Below, in pieces: positions 52,380 to 61,708 of a stretch of DNA of 64,000 nt (position 1 is its first letter; each line of letters starts with the position of its first letter). The translations under genes and the position numbers were made by a program. Under the pieces are notes generated by a model, which was not told the origin of the DNA, did no database searches, and saw only the letters and a program-made list of their open reading frames with translations. The DNA lies in assembly GCF_900167225.1 (NCBI RefSeq), contig NZ_FUXH01000001.1, positions 1-64,000 on the forward strand, written 5' to 3'. This DNA is from Porphyromonas crevioricanis. GTDB taxonomy: Bacteria; Bacteroidota; Bacteroidia; Bacteroidales; Porphyromonadaceae.

Positions 52380-54824
52380 TCAGAAACTTGCTGTAAAGCG
52401 GAGGTTCCACTGTCGCCGGGTGAGATAGTTCGGGACTGCGTACTGCTGATTGAAAACATCGCTGATCCAATAGTAGGAGTTGACATTACTTATGTCGAAG
52501 AGGTTGAAGAGGTCTATTCCTAATTGTATCTTCTTGAATGCAGACCACAGGCCGGTACGGAACTTCTGTTTGCTGTTGTCAAGCAAAGTGTACTGCATAC
52601 CTATGTCTATCCGCTTGTATGCACTGCCTTCGAATGCGGCAGAGGAGAATCCTTTGGCAGGGTTGATTTCCGGCAATCCTCCCGAGAGCACACCTCTGAG
52701 GCTCAAACTGATTTGTTTGTATCCAGGGAAGTAATCCTGAAAAAATAGCGACAAGTTGTATTTCGGTGCGTTCATCAAAGGAATCTTGCCTATTCCTTTT
52801 CCTAGATTTTGTTCAGCCGAGAGAAGCGAACATGTGAGCCAAGAGTCTATCCCCGGCACAAACTCTCCGAACAGTTTGAAGTCTATCCCGGTTGCATAGC
52901 CACTGCCGATATTGCTTCCGTAGTAGCGGATTTTTACATTTTCCCTTATGTATGGGTTGATCCGGTAGAGACGCTTGTAGTAAAGCTCAGTTGTGAACTT
53001 GAATTTGCGGTCGGCAATGAGAAAATCCAAATCCGATCCGAGCAAAATAATTGCTGCTGCTTGAGAGCGGGTCTCTTTGTTGAGTGCAACATAGCGATTG
53101 TCGTGCTGGTCTTTCTGTTCCAATCGTAGCTCCTTGTAGAATGGAGCTTGATAGTACAAGCCACCCGAAAGACGGAAAATTAAATTCCGGTTGAAATCCG
53201 GAGCGAAGGAGGTGTTCAATCTGGGACTGACAGTGAACTCTTTGTTGAAAGACCAATAAGAGGCCCTGACACCGGGGGTTAGACTAAGCACTCCGTGAGA
53301 TGTCTGTAGGCGAATATGATCTTGTAGGAATGCACTTGCCCTCATTGATCTCATCCGAATGTCGGAGTATAGATTTCGCCAAACAGCCAATATCTCCTCC
53401 TTTCGAGGCAAGGTATAGCCCATCGAGTCTCTTTTCTCCCATTCGTTGATATGGTCGTTTACTTGTTCCAGCTTCAGGTTCAGCCCTGCTCTCCAGCGTT
53501 GTGTCTCACTGACATTCAGGTCTGTGCGATAGACCATATTGGCAACTGTTGCATAGAGGTGATTCCGGGCATGCTCATGATTATTGCCAATGCCTAATAC
53601 TCCAGATCCTGTCCCCGATTCTATAGCTGAGGGGTCTTGTGCTCCCAAATCATTGAGGAAATAGGAGCCAGAAATATCGTATGTTTCTTGCTCTCGTGTG
53701 CGGAAAGCCGAAAAGGTGAGGGTTTGTCGGAAATCGGTTGATGGGGTATGTTCCAGACTTACGGCTCCGAAGGCTGTGAGGAAAAGGTCTTGCTCTTTCC
53801 CCGAGAAGTATATCTTGAACTTCTTGATATTCTCCAATGTCCCAAAATTCGTTTCTCGGGTCTTAGGGACAAAGCGATAAGAGGTGTAGGAGACATTGGT
53901 GAGGAAAGAGAGTTTGAGTTTTGTGGAGAAAGCGTAGTGCAGGTAGGCCTGTGCATCGAAGTAATGTGGGTCGTATTCGGCTTGAGTATCATTGAGAGAT
54001 TTCAGCAGAGTATTGCCGGCTTTGTACCTTAGCCCGGTGATCATTGACAGCCTGTTCATACGTGTGCCAATGTATGCCGAACCTCCCATCATCCCTCCTG
54101 TGATGGAGCCTTCTGTTTCTTCCGGTCGTTTGTATTTAATATCCAATACAGAGCTGATCTTGTCTCCATAATCTGCGGTAAATCCTCCTGCGCTGAATTG
54201 TACCTGATCGGTGAGGTCGGGGTTTACGAAGCTAAGACCCTCTTGTTCAGCTGACCGGATCAAGAGAGGGCGATAGATCTCTATCCCATTTACGTAGACC
54301 ATGTTTTCGTCATAGCTACCCCCTCGTACCGAATATTGAGAACTCAACTCGTTGTTCTGGCTTACACCAGCATAAGTGCCAATTAAGCTCTCGACACCGG
54401 CCGTCGGGGATACATTGGCCTTTATCAGATCTGTCTTTACGGCCTGCATCGTACTGGTTTGTTTGCGACCCTGTGCGCTTACCACCACTCCTCCGAGATC
54501 TATGGCCGATGAGGCCAGACGAATGTTGATTCGTTGGTTGGAAGCGAGAGAGCTTAGCTTCCGTTCCTCCGACTTGTATCCCAGACAAGAGTATTCTATT
54601 GTGATAGAATCTTTGCTTGCAGGCATACTGAAGCTGTAGAAGCCTTTCAGATTGGTATAGGCTCCTATGGCTCGCCCCTGAACTCGTACGTTCGCCAACT
54701 CTATAGGCTTGTCATCCCTATCCAATACATAGCCCGAAATGGTATATTGTTGGGCCAATACAGGCTCCAGAGTGGAGAGAGCCAGCAGCAAGAAGAATAC
54801 GATTCGTAGGCCGAGCGTTTTCAT
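52380..54824 (-). CDS. TonB-dependent outer-membrane receptor
   Basis: An 814-residue receptor. Signal peptide 1-24 (FFLLLALSTLEPVLAQ), then a carboxypeptidase-regulatory-like Ig domain (about 27-110: YTISGYVLDRDDKPIELANVRV), a plug domain (about 120-225: SLIGTYAGVSQNNELSSQYSVRGGSYDENMVYVNGIEIYRP), and a 22-strand-type barrel ending in Phe (LRFTASF). No SusD partner is nearby, so it is more likely a metal, cofactor or peptide receptor than a glycan SusC. The start overlaps the stop of the upstream ATPase gene by 4 bp. Substrate unknown. Confidence 0.92.
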   Translation of the reverse strand: MKTLGLRIVFFLLLALSTLEPVLAQQYTISGYVLDRDDKPIELANVRVQGRAIGAYTNLKGFYSFSMPASKDSITIEYSCLGYKSEERKLSSLASNQRINIRLASSAIDLGGVVVSAQGRKQTSTMQAVKTDLIKANVSPTAGVESLIGTYAGVSQNNELSSQYSVRGGSYDENMVYVNGIEIYRPLLIRSAEQEGLSFVNPDLTDQVQFSAGGFTADYGDKISSVLDIKYKRPEETEGSITGGMMGGSAYIGTRMNRLSMITGLRYKAGNTLLKSLNDTQAEYDPHYFDAQAYLHYAFSTKLKLSFLTNVSYTSYRFVPKTRETNFGTLENIKKFKIYFSGKEQDLFLTAFGAVSLEHTPSTDFRQTLTFSAFRTREQETYDISGSYFLNDLGAQDPSAIESGTGSGVLGIGNNHEHARNHLYATVANMVYRTDLNVSETQRWRAGLNLKLEQVNDHINEWEKRDSMGYTLPRKEEILAVWRNLYSDIRMRSMRASAFLQDHIRLQTSHGVLSLTPGVRASYWSFNKEFTVSPRLNTSFAPDFNRNLIFRLSGGLYYQAPFYKELRLEQKDQHDNRYVALNKETRSQAAAIILLGSDLDFLIADRKFKFTTELYYKRLYRINPYIRENVKIRYYGSNIGSGYATGIDFKLFGEFVPGIDSWLTCSLLSAEQNLGKGIGKIPLMNAPKYNLSLFFQDYFPGYKQISLSLRGVLSGGLPEINPAKGFSSAAFEGSAYKRIDIGMQYTLLDNSKQKFRTGLWSAFKKIQLGIDLFNLFDISNVNSYYWISDVFNQQYAVPNYLTRRQWNLRFTASF

Positions 54825-55897
54825 AGACGGCTGTAGTCGGGGTTATCCGTTACATCTTCTATCAGCTTCACGAAAGGAGGCAGGTGTATATCTTCCTCTT
54901 TTCGTCCTTTTATTTCCAGTAGTTGGAACTTGAGTTCCGGTTCCAAGAATGTATCCAGCTCGAAGTACTGTTTGTCCCACACAAAGCTTTTGCGCAGTTT
55001 GTGCACGATCATCAAGTCGGATCTATCGACTCTGTTGAGCATGGATATGTATTCATTGGGGTTGATCTGTCTTTCGGTAACGATAGGCGCTCCTTCCTGT
55101 GGATGAGGGAGTGCCTGCACGCTGTGAAAGTAGACATAATTGCCAGGGTAGCCTCTCTTGCGTATACGCACTGTGGAGCCGTCCTCCGCAGGGATATATG
55201 CCTGATAGATCTCGGCTTCTACTCCATAGGGGATCTCTCCCGATAGCTCTACAAGGTATTTGCGACGTATACCCAATGTGCCGGGTTCTCCCAAAATGGA
55301 AGATATGGTATCGATTGTTTGCAGGATTTTGTTTTCAAAATCTCCATCATTCTCCACGATTCGAAGATTTTGGTGGCCTGTCCAGGCGGCTATGACTTTG
55401 GCATCCAACTCTCTGGCCTCATCAAGGGTCTCTCTGCGGAGGTCGTTGTTGTCTGTGGTATAGTGCTCTTCGGCTCCATTGGCTGCTGTCACCAAATGTA
55501 TAACAGCATCATACCGGGCATTTCGCAGTTTCATCTGAGAATATCCCAACTCGTCTATCATGGCCTGCCAAGCAGTCGGATCCATGTAGGCGGATATATC
55601 CATCGTACCTCTATCGGCAATGAGTAATACCGGCTGCGAGGCTGTACGGGCAAGTTCGTAGAAGGTATCCTCCATTTGTATTTGGAACTTGAGTACGGCT
55701 TTCTCTATGTTGTAGAAATACTGTTTGTCCGAAGTTGAAAAATTGACAGAAGCAGCATTGAATAAGGTTGGAGTCTCCGGCAAAGCATATACCAGATAGC
55801 CCATGTCGGTAAATCGCTCGATGATTTTGACCATAGCTGTAGTTTTGCCTGCGCAAGGGCCTCCGGTCATTACAATGCGAGTGATATTTTTGTTCAT
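54821..55897 (-). CDS. Ttd14-like P-loop ATPase with CYTH-like domain
   Basis: A 358-residue cytosolic protein. The N-terminal AAA_28/NadR-like P-loop domain (about 1-190) has Walker A MTGGPCAGKTTAMV (residues 10-23) and ADRGTMDISAYMD in the lid/Walker B region. The C-terminal domain (about 205-350: RKYLVELSGEIP, VRIRKRGYPGNYVYFHS, ITERQI-like TERQINPNEY, HKLRKSFVWDKQYFELDTF) resembles the CYTH triphosphate tunnel fold. The same architecture occurs in eukaryotic TRPL-translocation-defect 14 homologues, reported to bind GTP and phosphoinositides. Role in bacteria unknown. Translationally coupled to the TonB receptor and 15 bp after thioredoxin. Confidence 0.8.
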   Translation of the reverse strand: MNKNITRIVMTGGPCAGKTTAMVKIIERFTDMGYLVYALPETPTLFNAASVNFSTSDKQYFYNIEKAVLKFQIQMEDTFYELARTASQPVLLIADRGTMDISAYMDPTAWQAMIDELGYSQMKLRNARYDAVIHLVTAANGAEEHYTTDNNDLRRETLDEARELDAKVIAAWTGHQNLRIVENDGDFENKILQTIDTISSILGEPGTLGIRRKYLVELSGEIPYGVEAEIYQAYIPAEDGSTVRIRKRGYPGNYVYFHSVQALPHPQEGAPIVTERQINPNEYISMLNRVDRSDLMIVHKLRKSFVWDKQYFELDTFLEPELKFQLLEIKGRKEEDIHLPPFVKLIEDVTDNPDYSRL

Positions 55898-55912
55898 GTT
55901 ACAACCTCCTGC

Positions 55913-56275
55913 TTATTGTAGCAACAACTCTTCGATGTGTTGCTTTAGCTCTTGTTTTCCCATTACACCTAGCATGAGGTGAGGCTTTTCGTTTCCTGGT
56001 TTTGAGAAAAGAAGAGTAGGCACAGTACGTATGCCAAAGAAAGCTGTGAGTTCCTGATCTTGGTCTACATCCACCTTGTAGACTTCTATTTGGTCTTTAT
56101 ATTCCCGAGCTATTTCTTCGAGTATGGGGGAGAGGGCCTGACAAGGACCGCACCAAGTGGCGAAAAAGTCTACTAAGACGGGTTTCGATGACAAATGCTG
56201 CCAGTCATTGGGAGTAGATTCGATATTTGATACGAGCTGTATAAATTCTGATTTGTTGATTTGTCGTGTATTCAT
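55913..56275 (-). CDS. trxA: Thioredoxin
   Basis: A 120-residue thioredoxin with the active site FFATWCGPCQAL (WCGPC near residues 42-46) and the cis-Pro motif (IRTVPTLLFSKPG). It reduces disulfides in cytosolic proteins and could supply electrons to MsrAB-type enzymes. The ATG at 56275 (MNTRQINKSEF) is preferred; the frame from 56308 adds 11 unlikely residues. It lies 72 bp after dnaX on the same strand and 15 bp before the ATPase. Confidence 0.94.
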   Translation of the reverse strand: MNTRQINKSEFIQLVSNIESTPNDWQHLSSKPVLVDFFATWCGPCQALSPILEEIAREYKDQIEVYKVDVDQDQELTAFFGIRTVPTLLFSKPGNEKPHLMLGVMGKQELKQHIEELLLQ

Positions 56276-56347
56276 CTTTGTTTTTAATGCTTTAGTATTA
56301 TGTACCAAACATAGCCGGAAAGGCTTTTGTTTGGGAAGAAAGTGTTC

Positions 56348-58195
56348 TCAGTTTTCACGCAATCCCAAGGCTTGATACAGTTTGTCGAAGTTCGGATTTT
56401 CTTTTCGCCAGCGTTCTATTCGCTCTGCATTGGTTATCGCATCTTCATCCGAACTCACATCTTCTATGCTCAGTTTCATCCGCAATTCTGTGTTTCTCAG
56501 TCTGCTTCTGAGAAAAGACATGAGAGATATTTGGATCTCTTCCAACTCCTCTTGCTGCGCGGGATTGTAGATTTTTACTTCAAAATCGGCCTTGTCTAAT
56601 AATTTAGGCAGGCATAGCTGCATGGTGTTGCGTAGGTGAACCTGATCGGTGAGAACCTCTTTTGTATATGCCAACCAAGCCCGTTGCAACTCATTCTCTG
56701 TAAAGGATTCGTGCAAATCATCCTCAATGAGGTTGTTTGCCTCTTTCGGAGTGTTATCCCGGCGAATACCATGCACGGATAATCTGTTTCCAATGAAATT
56801 TCGATTGTTTTCTCCTGTTTGGATCGGAGCTTGTCGTGTGCTCGGTCTGGGAGTTGTATTCGATAGCTGTTGCGCAGGCTGTATAGGAGTCTCAGGAGTC
56901 AGATTTGTTTCTGTTGAAGCAAGCGGAGCGGGTGGCGTTTGCCGTGGTTGTTCAGCCGGTTTGGGAACTTCGGTTGCTGTCTCTGCAGTCGTGTTGTGAT
57001 TTGTGTCTGCTGTTGTTGGGCGGGCAGGTGGCGTGCTTGTGACTTGTGTTTTTGTTGCTTGTGTCACAGCCTTTTGCACTCCCGACTTCAGCTCGTTGCT
57101 ATACAAAGCTGAGATACTCATTAAAGCAAGCTCCACAAGTAGCCTTTTGTTTGAGGCTTGTCTGTATTGTTGATCGCAGCCGACGCAGATACGTATGGCC
57201 TGGTACAAAAAAGCTGAGGAGCAGGTAGATGCGGTCTGTACATACTTTTTGGCAATGGCTTGTGGTTTTTCGAGCAAAATAGCTGTATTGGGGTCTTTGG
57301 CCATCAATAGATCCCGGAAGAACGACGCCAATCCATTTACGATCATTGCTGCATCGAAGCCTTTGGCTAATAGCTCATCCAAAGTGAGAAGAACTCCCTT
57401 GTAATTGCCCGAAACAAATAGATCGATCAGCCGGAAATAGTATTCGTAATCCAATACATTGAGCCCTGATACGACATCTTGATAGGTAACTCGACCGCCC
57501 CCGAAATTGGCTATTCGATCGAAAAGAGAGAGAGCATCGCGCATCCCTCCATCGGCTTTTTCGGCGATTAAGCCTAAGGCATCTTCCTCATACTCAATGT
57601 TTTCCGTTTGGGCTACATGGCTCAAATGCCGGACGATCTGCGGTACGGCAATGCGTTTGAAATCGTATACCTGGCATCGTGAGAGAATAGTAGGTAGTAT
57701 CTTGTGTTTCTCTGTGGTTGCCAGAATGAATATCACATACTCCGGTGGCTCTTCCAATGTTTTGAGAAACGCATTGAAAGCTGCTTGTGAGAGCATGTGC
57801 ACCTCATCTATGATATAGATTTTGTGCCTGCCGATTTGTGGTGGGATTTGTACCTGTTCTATCAGTTGCCGTATGTCGTCTACTGTATTGTTTGAGGCTG
57901 CGTCTAGTTCGTATATGTTCAGGGAACGTTGCTCATCAAAGGCCTTGCAGCTTTCACATTGGTTGCAAGCTTCTCCCTCAGGAGTACGATTTAGGCAGTT
58001 GATTGTCTTGGCAAAGACTCGTGCCATGGAGGTTTTACCTACTCCTCTGGGGCCACAAAAGAGGTAGGCATGAGCAGTCTTTGCACTGTTGATAGCAGCC
58101 TTGAGTGTAGAGGTAAGGGCTTCTTGCCCTACCATGGTCGCAAAACTGTCGGGGCGGTATTTGCGAGCCGATACTATATATTGGGTCGTATCCAT
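56348..58195 (-). CDS. dnaX: DNA polymerase III subunit gamma/tau
   Basis: Clamp-loader ATPase of the replisome, 615 residues. Walker A GPRGVGKTSMARVFAK lies near residue 45-60, zinc-binding CLNRTPEGEACNQCESC near 66-82, Walker B IYIIDEVHML near 127, and the sensor SRC motif (TILSRCQVYDFKRI) follows. The region from about 385 to 500 is Pro/Thr/Gln-rich linker, ahead of the C-terminal tau domain. ATG 58195 is the start; the TTG at 58204 falls inside the -7 element. Confidence 0.96.
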   Translation of the reverse strand: MDTTQYIVSARKYRPDSFATMVGQEALTSTLKAAINSAKTAHAYLFCGPRGVGKTSMARVFAKTINCLNRTPEGEACNQCESCKAFDEQRSLNIYELDAASNNTVDDIRQLIEQVQIPPQIGRHKIYIIDEVHMLSQAAFNAFLKTLEEPPEYVIFILATTEKHKILPTILSRCQVYDFKRIAVPQIVRHLSHVAQTENIEYEEDALGLIAEKADGGMRDALSLFDRIANFGGGRVTYQDVVSGLNVLDYEYYFRLIDLFVSGNYKGVLLTLDELLAKGFDAAMIVNGLASFFRDLLMAKDPNTAILLEKPQAIAKKYVQTASTCSSAFLYQAIRICVGCDQQYRQASNKRLLVELALMSISALYSNELKSGVQKAVTQATKTQVTSTPPARPTTADTNHNTTAETATEVPKPAEQPRQTPPAPLASTETNLTPETPIQPAQQLSNTTPRPSTRQAPIQTGENNRNFIGNRLSVHGIRRDNTPKEANNLIEDDLHESFTENELQRAWLAYTKEVLTDQVHLRNTMQLCLPKLLDKADFEVKIYNPAQQEELEEIQISLMSFLRSRLRNTELRMKLSIEDVSSDEDAITNAERIERWRKENPNFDKLYQALGLREN

Positions 58196-58201
58196 CACGG
58201 A

Positions 58202-58209
58202 CAAAAATA
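58202..58209 (-). promoter_or_regulatory. -7 element of dnaX, 6 bp before the ATG
   Basis: TATTTTTG on the minus strand ends 6 bp upstream of ATG 58195, implying a leaderless or very short-leader dnaX mRNA. Confidence 0.45.
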
Positions 58210-58364
58210 CTCATTAAGAATGGGACGATGAAGCATTTTATTTACACAATTGTTCTCTCTGAAGTTTTCCCCTTTCGATACCTATGGTAGGGATTTCAGA
58301 ACACATCACAACTATTCCGATACATATCATTTTCGTACCATAATTCTGTTTAGAGTTAAGAATA

Positions 58365-58547
58365 CTACCACATTGCTCTTGGAGAGGAAACAAGGCCTGT
58401 GTTCCACTCGTGAGGCGCAACGCTTTCGCCCGTGCTCATCACCACGTTTGCTCCGTTGATGGTGATGCGACAAAGGCTTGCCGTTGTACCGTCTGTTTTG
58501 ACTTTATTCTTATTGATGTAGAATAGGATTTTGAATGTACTGCGCAT
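58365..58547 (-). pseudogene. Tyrosine recombinase (integrase) N-terminal remnant
   Basis: A 60-residue frame matching the start of Bacteroidetes phage/conjugative-element integrases: MRSTFKILFYINKNKVKTDG, then LCRITINGANVVMSTGESVAPHEWN, the Arm-type DNA-binding domain. After Trp at about residue 48 the similarity is lost, and a stop follows. The catalytic domain is absent, so this is a fragment of a former mobile element. Confidence 0.75.
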
Positions 58548-58618
58548 AAGTTTTTCGTGCGCTATATGATGGTTTGACGTGTGTTATGAGGTTATGAAAA
58601 TATTCTCTCGATAGTCTC

Positions 58619-58639
58619 TCAAAATCTTACGTCACTTTT
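58619..58639 (+). repeat. 21-nt dispersed repeat, copy 2
   Basis: Matches 33370-33390 at 20 of 21 positions. It directly abuts the transposase remnant and may mark an element end. Confidence 0.5.
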
Positions 58640-58850
58640 GGAGGCAGATTGTATTCCTTTCGGAAAACGCCTGTTTTATAGCTATTAAGGGCTCTTCCAC
58701 TCCCAAGGTGAGATACACATAAAGCCCCCCATGTGTAGGCATCGGTAATGAGAGATAAGTAGGCGCCCCCCCATAGGAAATGTAGGTAATATCCGCTACA
58801 ACCAGTTCCCCGGGACGTTTGGGCACGAAATTAGGCTCCGTATTGAGCAA
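58632..58850 (-). pseudogene. IS3-family-like transposase remnant (DDE core)
   Basis: A 72-residue frame that resembles the integrase core of IS3-group OrfB transposases: KRPGELVVADITYISYGGAPTYLSL contains the first Asp of the DDE triad. The later part (GVEEPLIAIKQAF) is also family-like. The remaining catalytic residues and both ends are missing. Inactive fragment. Confidence 0.7.
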
Positions 58851-58966
58851 ATCTTCGTACCGATGAGTTGTAAGGCCCTAATTCTTTCGGCCTTGTTTTG
58901 AAATAACAAGTGAGGATAAGTGTCTGGCTTTTTGATTAAACGAAAGAGACTCGTTTAGGTTTTGGG

Positions 58967-59362
58967 TCAGTGATCGGTGGAGATGTTCAACTGCTGCATT
59001 CCGATCTGTATGTACGGACGCTCCATGTCGGCCGGTTTGCACACTTCTGTATTCCAGATGAGCAGGTCTATGTCTATTGAGATGCGCGACTCTGTTTTAG
59101 GGTATTTGAGACGACCGCAAGATTGTTCTACCTGTTTGAGTATTTGTCGGCAGTCTTCTTTGCCCAAATCGGTGTGGATAATGCCGAGACAGTTGATAAA
59201 ATCGTGACATTTCACCTCGCAATCTACAGCTGGGTTGAGGATAGGTGGAGAAAAGCAGATCCTGGGAAAATGTTTGGACAGTAGCTTTCTGGCTTTTTTG
59301 ATGCGTCTTATGGCGTAATAATTACTCCCCAAGCTGATAAGTATCCTATTGCTGTTCATCAT
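58967..59362 (-). CDS. folK: Hydroxymethyl-dihydropterin pyrophosphokinase
   Basis: Transfers pyrophosphate from ATP to 6-hydroxymethyl-dihydropterin in folate synthesis. A short (131-residue) HPPK: ISLGSNY near residues 8-14, and the metal/ATP-binding RISIDIDLLIWN near 92-103. The N-terminus is somewhat diverged. It overlaps the end of the upstream DAHP synthase gene by 17 bp, so it is coupled to it. Confidence 0.88.
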   Translation of the reverse strand: MMNSNRILISLGSNYYAIRRIKKARKLLSKHFPRICFSPPILNPAVDCEVKCHDFINCLGIIHTDLGKEDCRQILKQVEQSCGRLKYPKTESRISIDIDLLIWNTEVCKPADMERPYIQIGMQQLNISTDH

Positions 59363-60431
59363 CTGAAACTCTGTGTTGTATCCTTACCGACTCTTGATGT
59401 ATATGGGAGAAAAGACCGGAAACGAAGTCCACATCAAGTTGCAACTCTCCGGCTTTTTGCTCCAATTCTTGTAGAATGGATTGGTAGCGATCCGTTTGTA
59501 AGACAGACAGATTGTGGCGACACTTGTAGTGTCCGATTTGGGCCGAAAGTTTCATTCGCTTGGAAAGCAGGCCAAGGATATTTTCGTCTATCTGATCTAG
59601 TTCGGTGCGCCACGCTTTGAGTACGGGTAGGGGGTCGCGCACCTGCTTCGATACATGCAGGTGGCTCAAAATATTTTGCAGGTCGTGGGGAGTTAGTTGC
59701 TGAGCTGCATCACTCAAAGCTGTCTGAGGGTTGATGTGTGTTTCTACGATCAATCCAGCATAGTGCATATCCAGAGACTGGCGACACAGGGCCGGTACGA
59801 GAGCACGTTTACCTGCTATGTGGCTCGGGTCGCCCAGTATGGTCATTTCCGGATATCTTCTCATCAACTCTATTGGTATTTGCCATTGTGGCGGATTGCG
59901 ATAGATGCTGTCTGTGTATGTGCTGAATCCTCTGTGTATGGCTCCCAAGCGAGTTACTCCGGCTTGATAGAGACGCTCAAAGGCTCCGGCCCAAAGTTCG
60001 ACATCAGGATTGATGGGGTTTTTGACCAACACAATGGGAGGGGTGCTCAAATGAGATAGCGTGTGGGCTATTTCGGCTATCAAGAAGGGATTGGAGGTCG
60101 TGCGTGCTCCTATCCACAAGATGTCTACACCGGCGTGTATGCTTTCCTCCACATGCCGGCTGCCAGCCACCTCCGTTGCCACAAGCATTCCCAATTCATG
60201 CTTTACTCTCATTAGCCATGGAAGACCTTTGCTTCCCATACCCTCGAAAGAGCCGGGCAATGTACGAGGTTTCCATAGTCCGGCACGAAAAATCCCGATC
60301 CCGGCCGAGCGGAGTTGCCAGGCCGTCTCCATTACCTGTTCTTCACTCTCGGCACTGCAAGGGCCAGCAATCAGGACAAATCCTCCCGACTGGTAGATAG
60401 GTAGATCTAATGGTTTGATTGATACGGACAC
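59346..60431 (-). CDS. Bifunctional DAHP synthase / chorismate mutase
   Basis: A 361-residue fusion that starts the shikimate pathway and diverts chorismate to prephenate. The DAHP synthase part (about 1-255) has VLIAGPCSAESEEQV, RAGLWKPRT, VKNPINPDVELW and ILGDPSHIAGKRALV. The type II (AroQ) chorismate mutase helical part (about 268-355) has ELDQIDENILGLLSKRMKLSAQIGHYK. Such fusions allow feedback control of DAHP synthase by prephenate or phenylalanine. It overlaps both folK and the glycosyltransferase gene. Confidence 0.95.
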   Translation of the reverse strand: MSVSIKPLDLPIYQSGGFVLIAGPCSAESEEQVMETAWQLRSAGIGIFRAGLWKPRTLPGSFEGMGSKGLPWLMRVKHELGMLVATEVAGSRHVEESIHAGVDILWIGARTTSNPFLIAEIAHTLSHLSTPPIVLVKNPINPDVELWAGAFERLYQAGVTRLGAIHRGFSTYTDSIYRNPPQWQIPIELMRRYPEMTILGDPSHIAGKRALVPALCRQSLDMHYAGLIVETHINPQTALSDAAQQLTPHDLQNILSHLHVSKQVRDPLPVLKAWRTELDQIDENILGLLSKRMKLSAQIGHYKCRHNLSVLQTDRYQSILQELEQKAGELQLDVDFVSGLFSHIHQESVRIQHRVSDDEQQ

Positions 60432-61705
60432 GAACGTATATTTTTCGGATTATCGAGTACTTCATTGAGTAGTCGGGCAAAATCTCCGACCTGTCTTTTG
60501 CGAGAGAATAGCTCTATTTCTTCCTGTTCTCCCAATACGGCTGTGTAGCCTTGTCTGATCCAGTCTTTGTGACACGAACGTACAAAAGAAATGACATCCC
60601 GGACAGAACGAGCTGCACATCCGATCCGAGTGTGCTTGATAAGTTGCTCCATTACAGCTTCGTCACTTCTTACCAATAGTACCGGCTTACGTACCGCCAT
60701 GGCTTCAAATATTTTGGTAGAGACCATGCCGTGCGGTCCGCTTTCGGATTCTCGGTTGGAGAGTTGCAGGAGAATAGCTGCCGATTGTATCATTCGAGCC
60801 ATTTCCTCTCTTGGCAGCATTTCGTGAAAAGTGTTGATTGTCTCCAGTCCGTAAGAAGAGATCACAGGGCGTAATAACCGTTCGCTCTGCTTGTCTGTAT
60901 ACCAATGGATGTGCAGCTTCGATGAGCTTACCAGTTCGGACAGCTCGGGAGAGGCCAAAGCTTGAAACAAAAGGCTTGGGTCTCTCATAGATAAGCTCAG
61001 GAGACGTCCAGTGTATATGATGTCGAAGTGAGGGTGTGGCTCTAATCGGGGGGAGAAAATCTCATGGTCGTAGCCGTTGTATATCAAATGACAATCGGGG
61101 TTTACTTTGGCAAGTAAATTCCTATGCCAGGGGGAAACAGTGATGACTTTGTTTGCCTGGGATAGGTACCGGTTGCGTTGACTGATAATACGAGCTCGGA
61201 TACTTCTCATCAATTTGAGCAAAGGGTGCCCCCAAAGAGTGATGGGGTGGGGGAGGAAATCTCCATCGGTATATTGTTCCACAATGTCTCTGCAATCGGC
61301 AATCCAGGGTATGCCCCAGCTTTTTGCCAGACGTGCAGCCGTACGCAGAGGAAACTTGCGGTAGGCGAAGCATAAGATGACATCGGGTTTCTCTTTCAGG
61401 CTCTTTTGCAAAGCCTTTTCCATGCGTCTTTCCCTCCTTTCGTAGACAAGGTCGGCCAGAAAGTTCAATTTGTGTCTCAATGTCCCGACTTCGTTCTTCC
61501 CAAAGTCAATCCTGTATATAGGTATATCTTCTTTGTACCGGCTATCAGTTGCCGTGTGTACATAGTCGGCTTGGTGTCTCACTAATTCGGTCGCTACCAC
61601 CGGTTCCCAGCCATAGGTCGGTAAGTATTTGGCTACTGCTTGTATGCGAGGAGCAAATACAGGGGGGAACAGATCCGACAGAATCAAGACACGACGCTGT
61701 CTCAT
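60407..61705 (-). CDS. Group 1 (GT4-like) glycosyltransferase
   Basis: A 432-residue GT-B glycosyltransferase. N-terminal VLILSDLFPPVFAPRIQAVAKYLPTYGWEPV is typical of GT4 enzymes; the C-terminal nucleotide-sugar domain carries IIYTGRLL, and SGPHGMVSTKIFEAMAVRKPVLLV with the conserved Glu near residue 345. It probably adds a sugar to LPS or another surface polysaccharide. It overlaps the DAHP synthase start by 25 bp and lies 3 bp after the deacetylase-like gene. Donor and acceptor unknown. Confidence 0.88.
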   Translation of the reverse strand: MRQRRVLILSDLFPPVFAPRIQAVAKYLPTYGWEPVVATELVRHQADYVHTATDSRYKEDIPIYRIDFGKNEVGTLRHKLNFLADLVYERRERRMEKALQKSLKEKPDVILCFAYRKFPLRTAARLAKSWGIPWIADCRDIVEQYTDGDFLPHPITLWGHPLLKLMRSIRARIISQRNRYLSQANKVITVSPWHRNLLAKVNPDCHLIYNGYDHEIFSPRLEPHPHFDIIYTGRLLSLSMRDPSLLFQALASPELSELVSSSKLHIHWYTDKQSERLLRPVISSYGLETINTFHEMLPREEMARMIQSAAILLQLSNRESESGPHGMVSTKIFEAMAVRKPVLLVRSDEAVMEQLIKHTRIGCAARSVRDVISFVRSCHKDWIRQGYTAVLGEQEEIELFSRKRQVGDFARLLNEVLDNPKNIRSCPYQSNH

Positions 61706-61708
61706 GGG

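Noticed and set aside
58967-59362. folK considered truncated
   Set aside because: It is short, but the catalytic Asp-containing motif and both ends are present, so it is within the range of compact HPPK enzymes.
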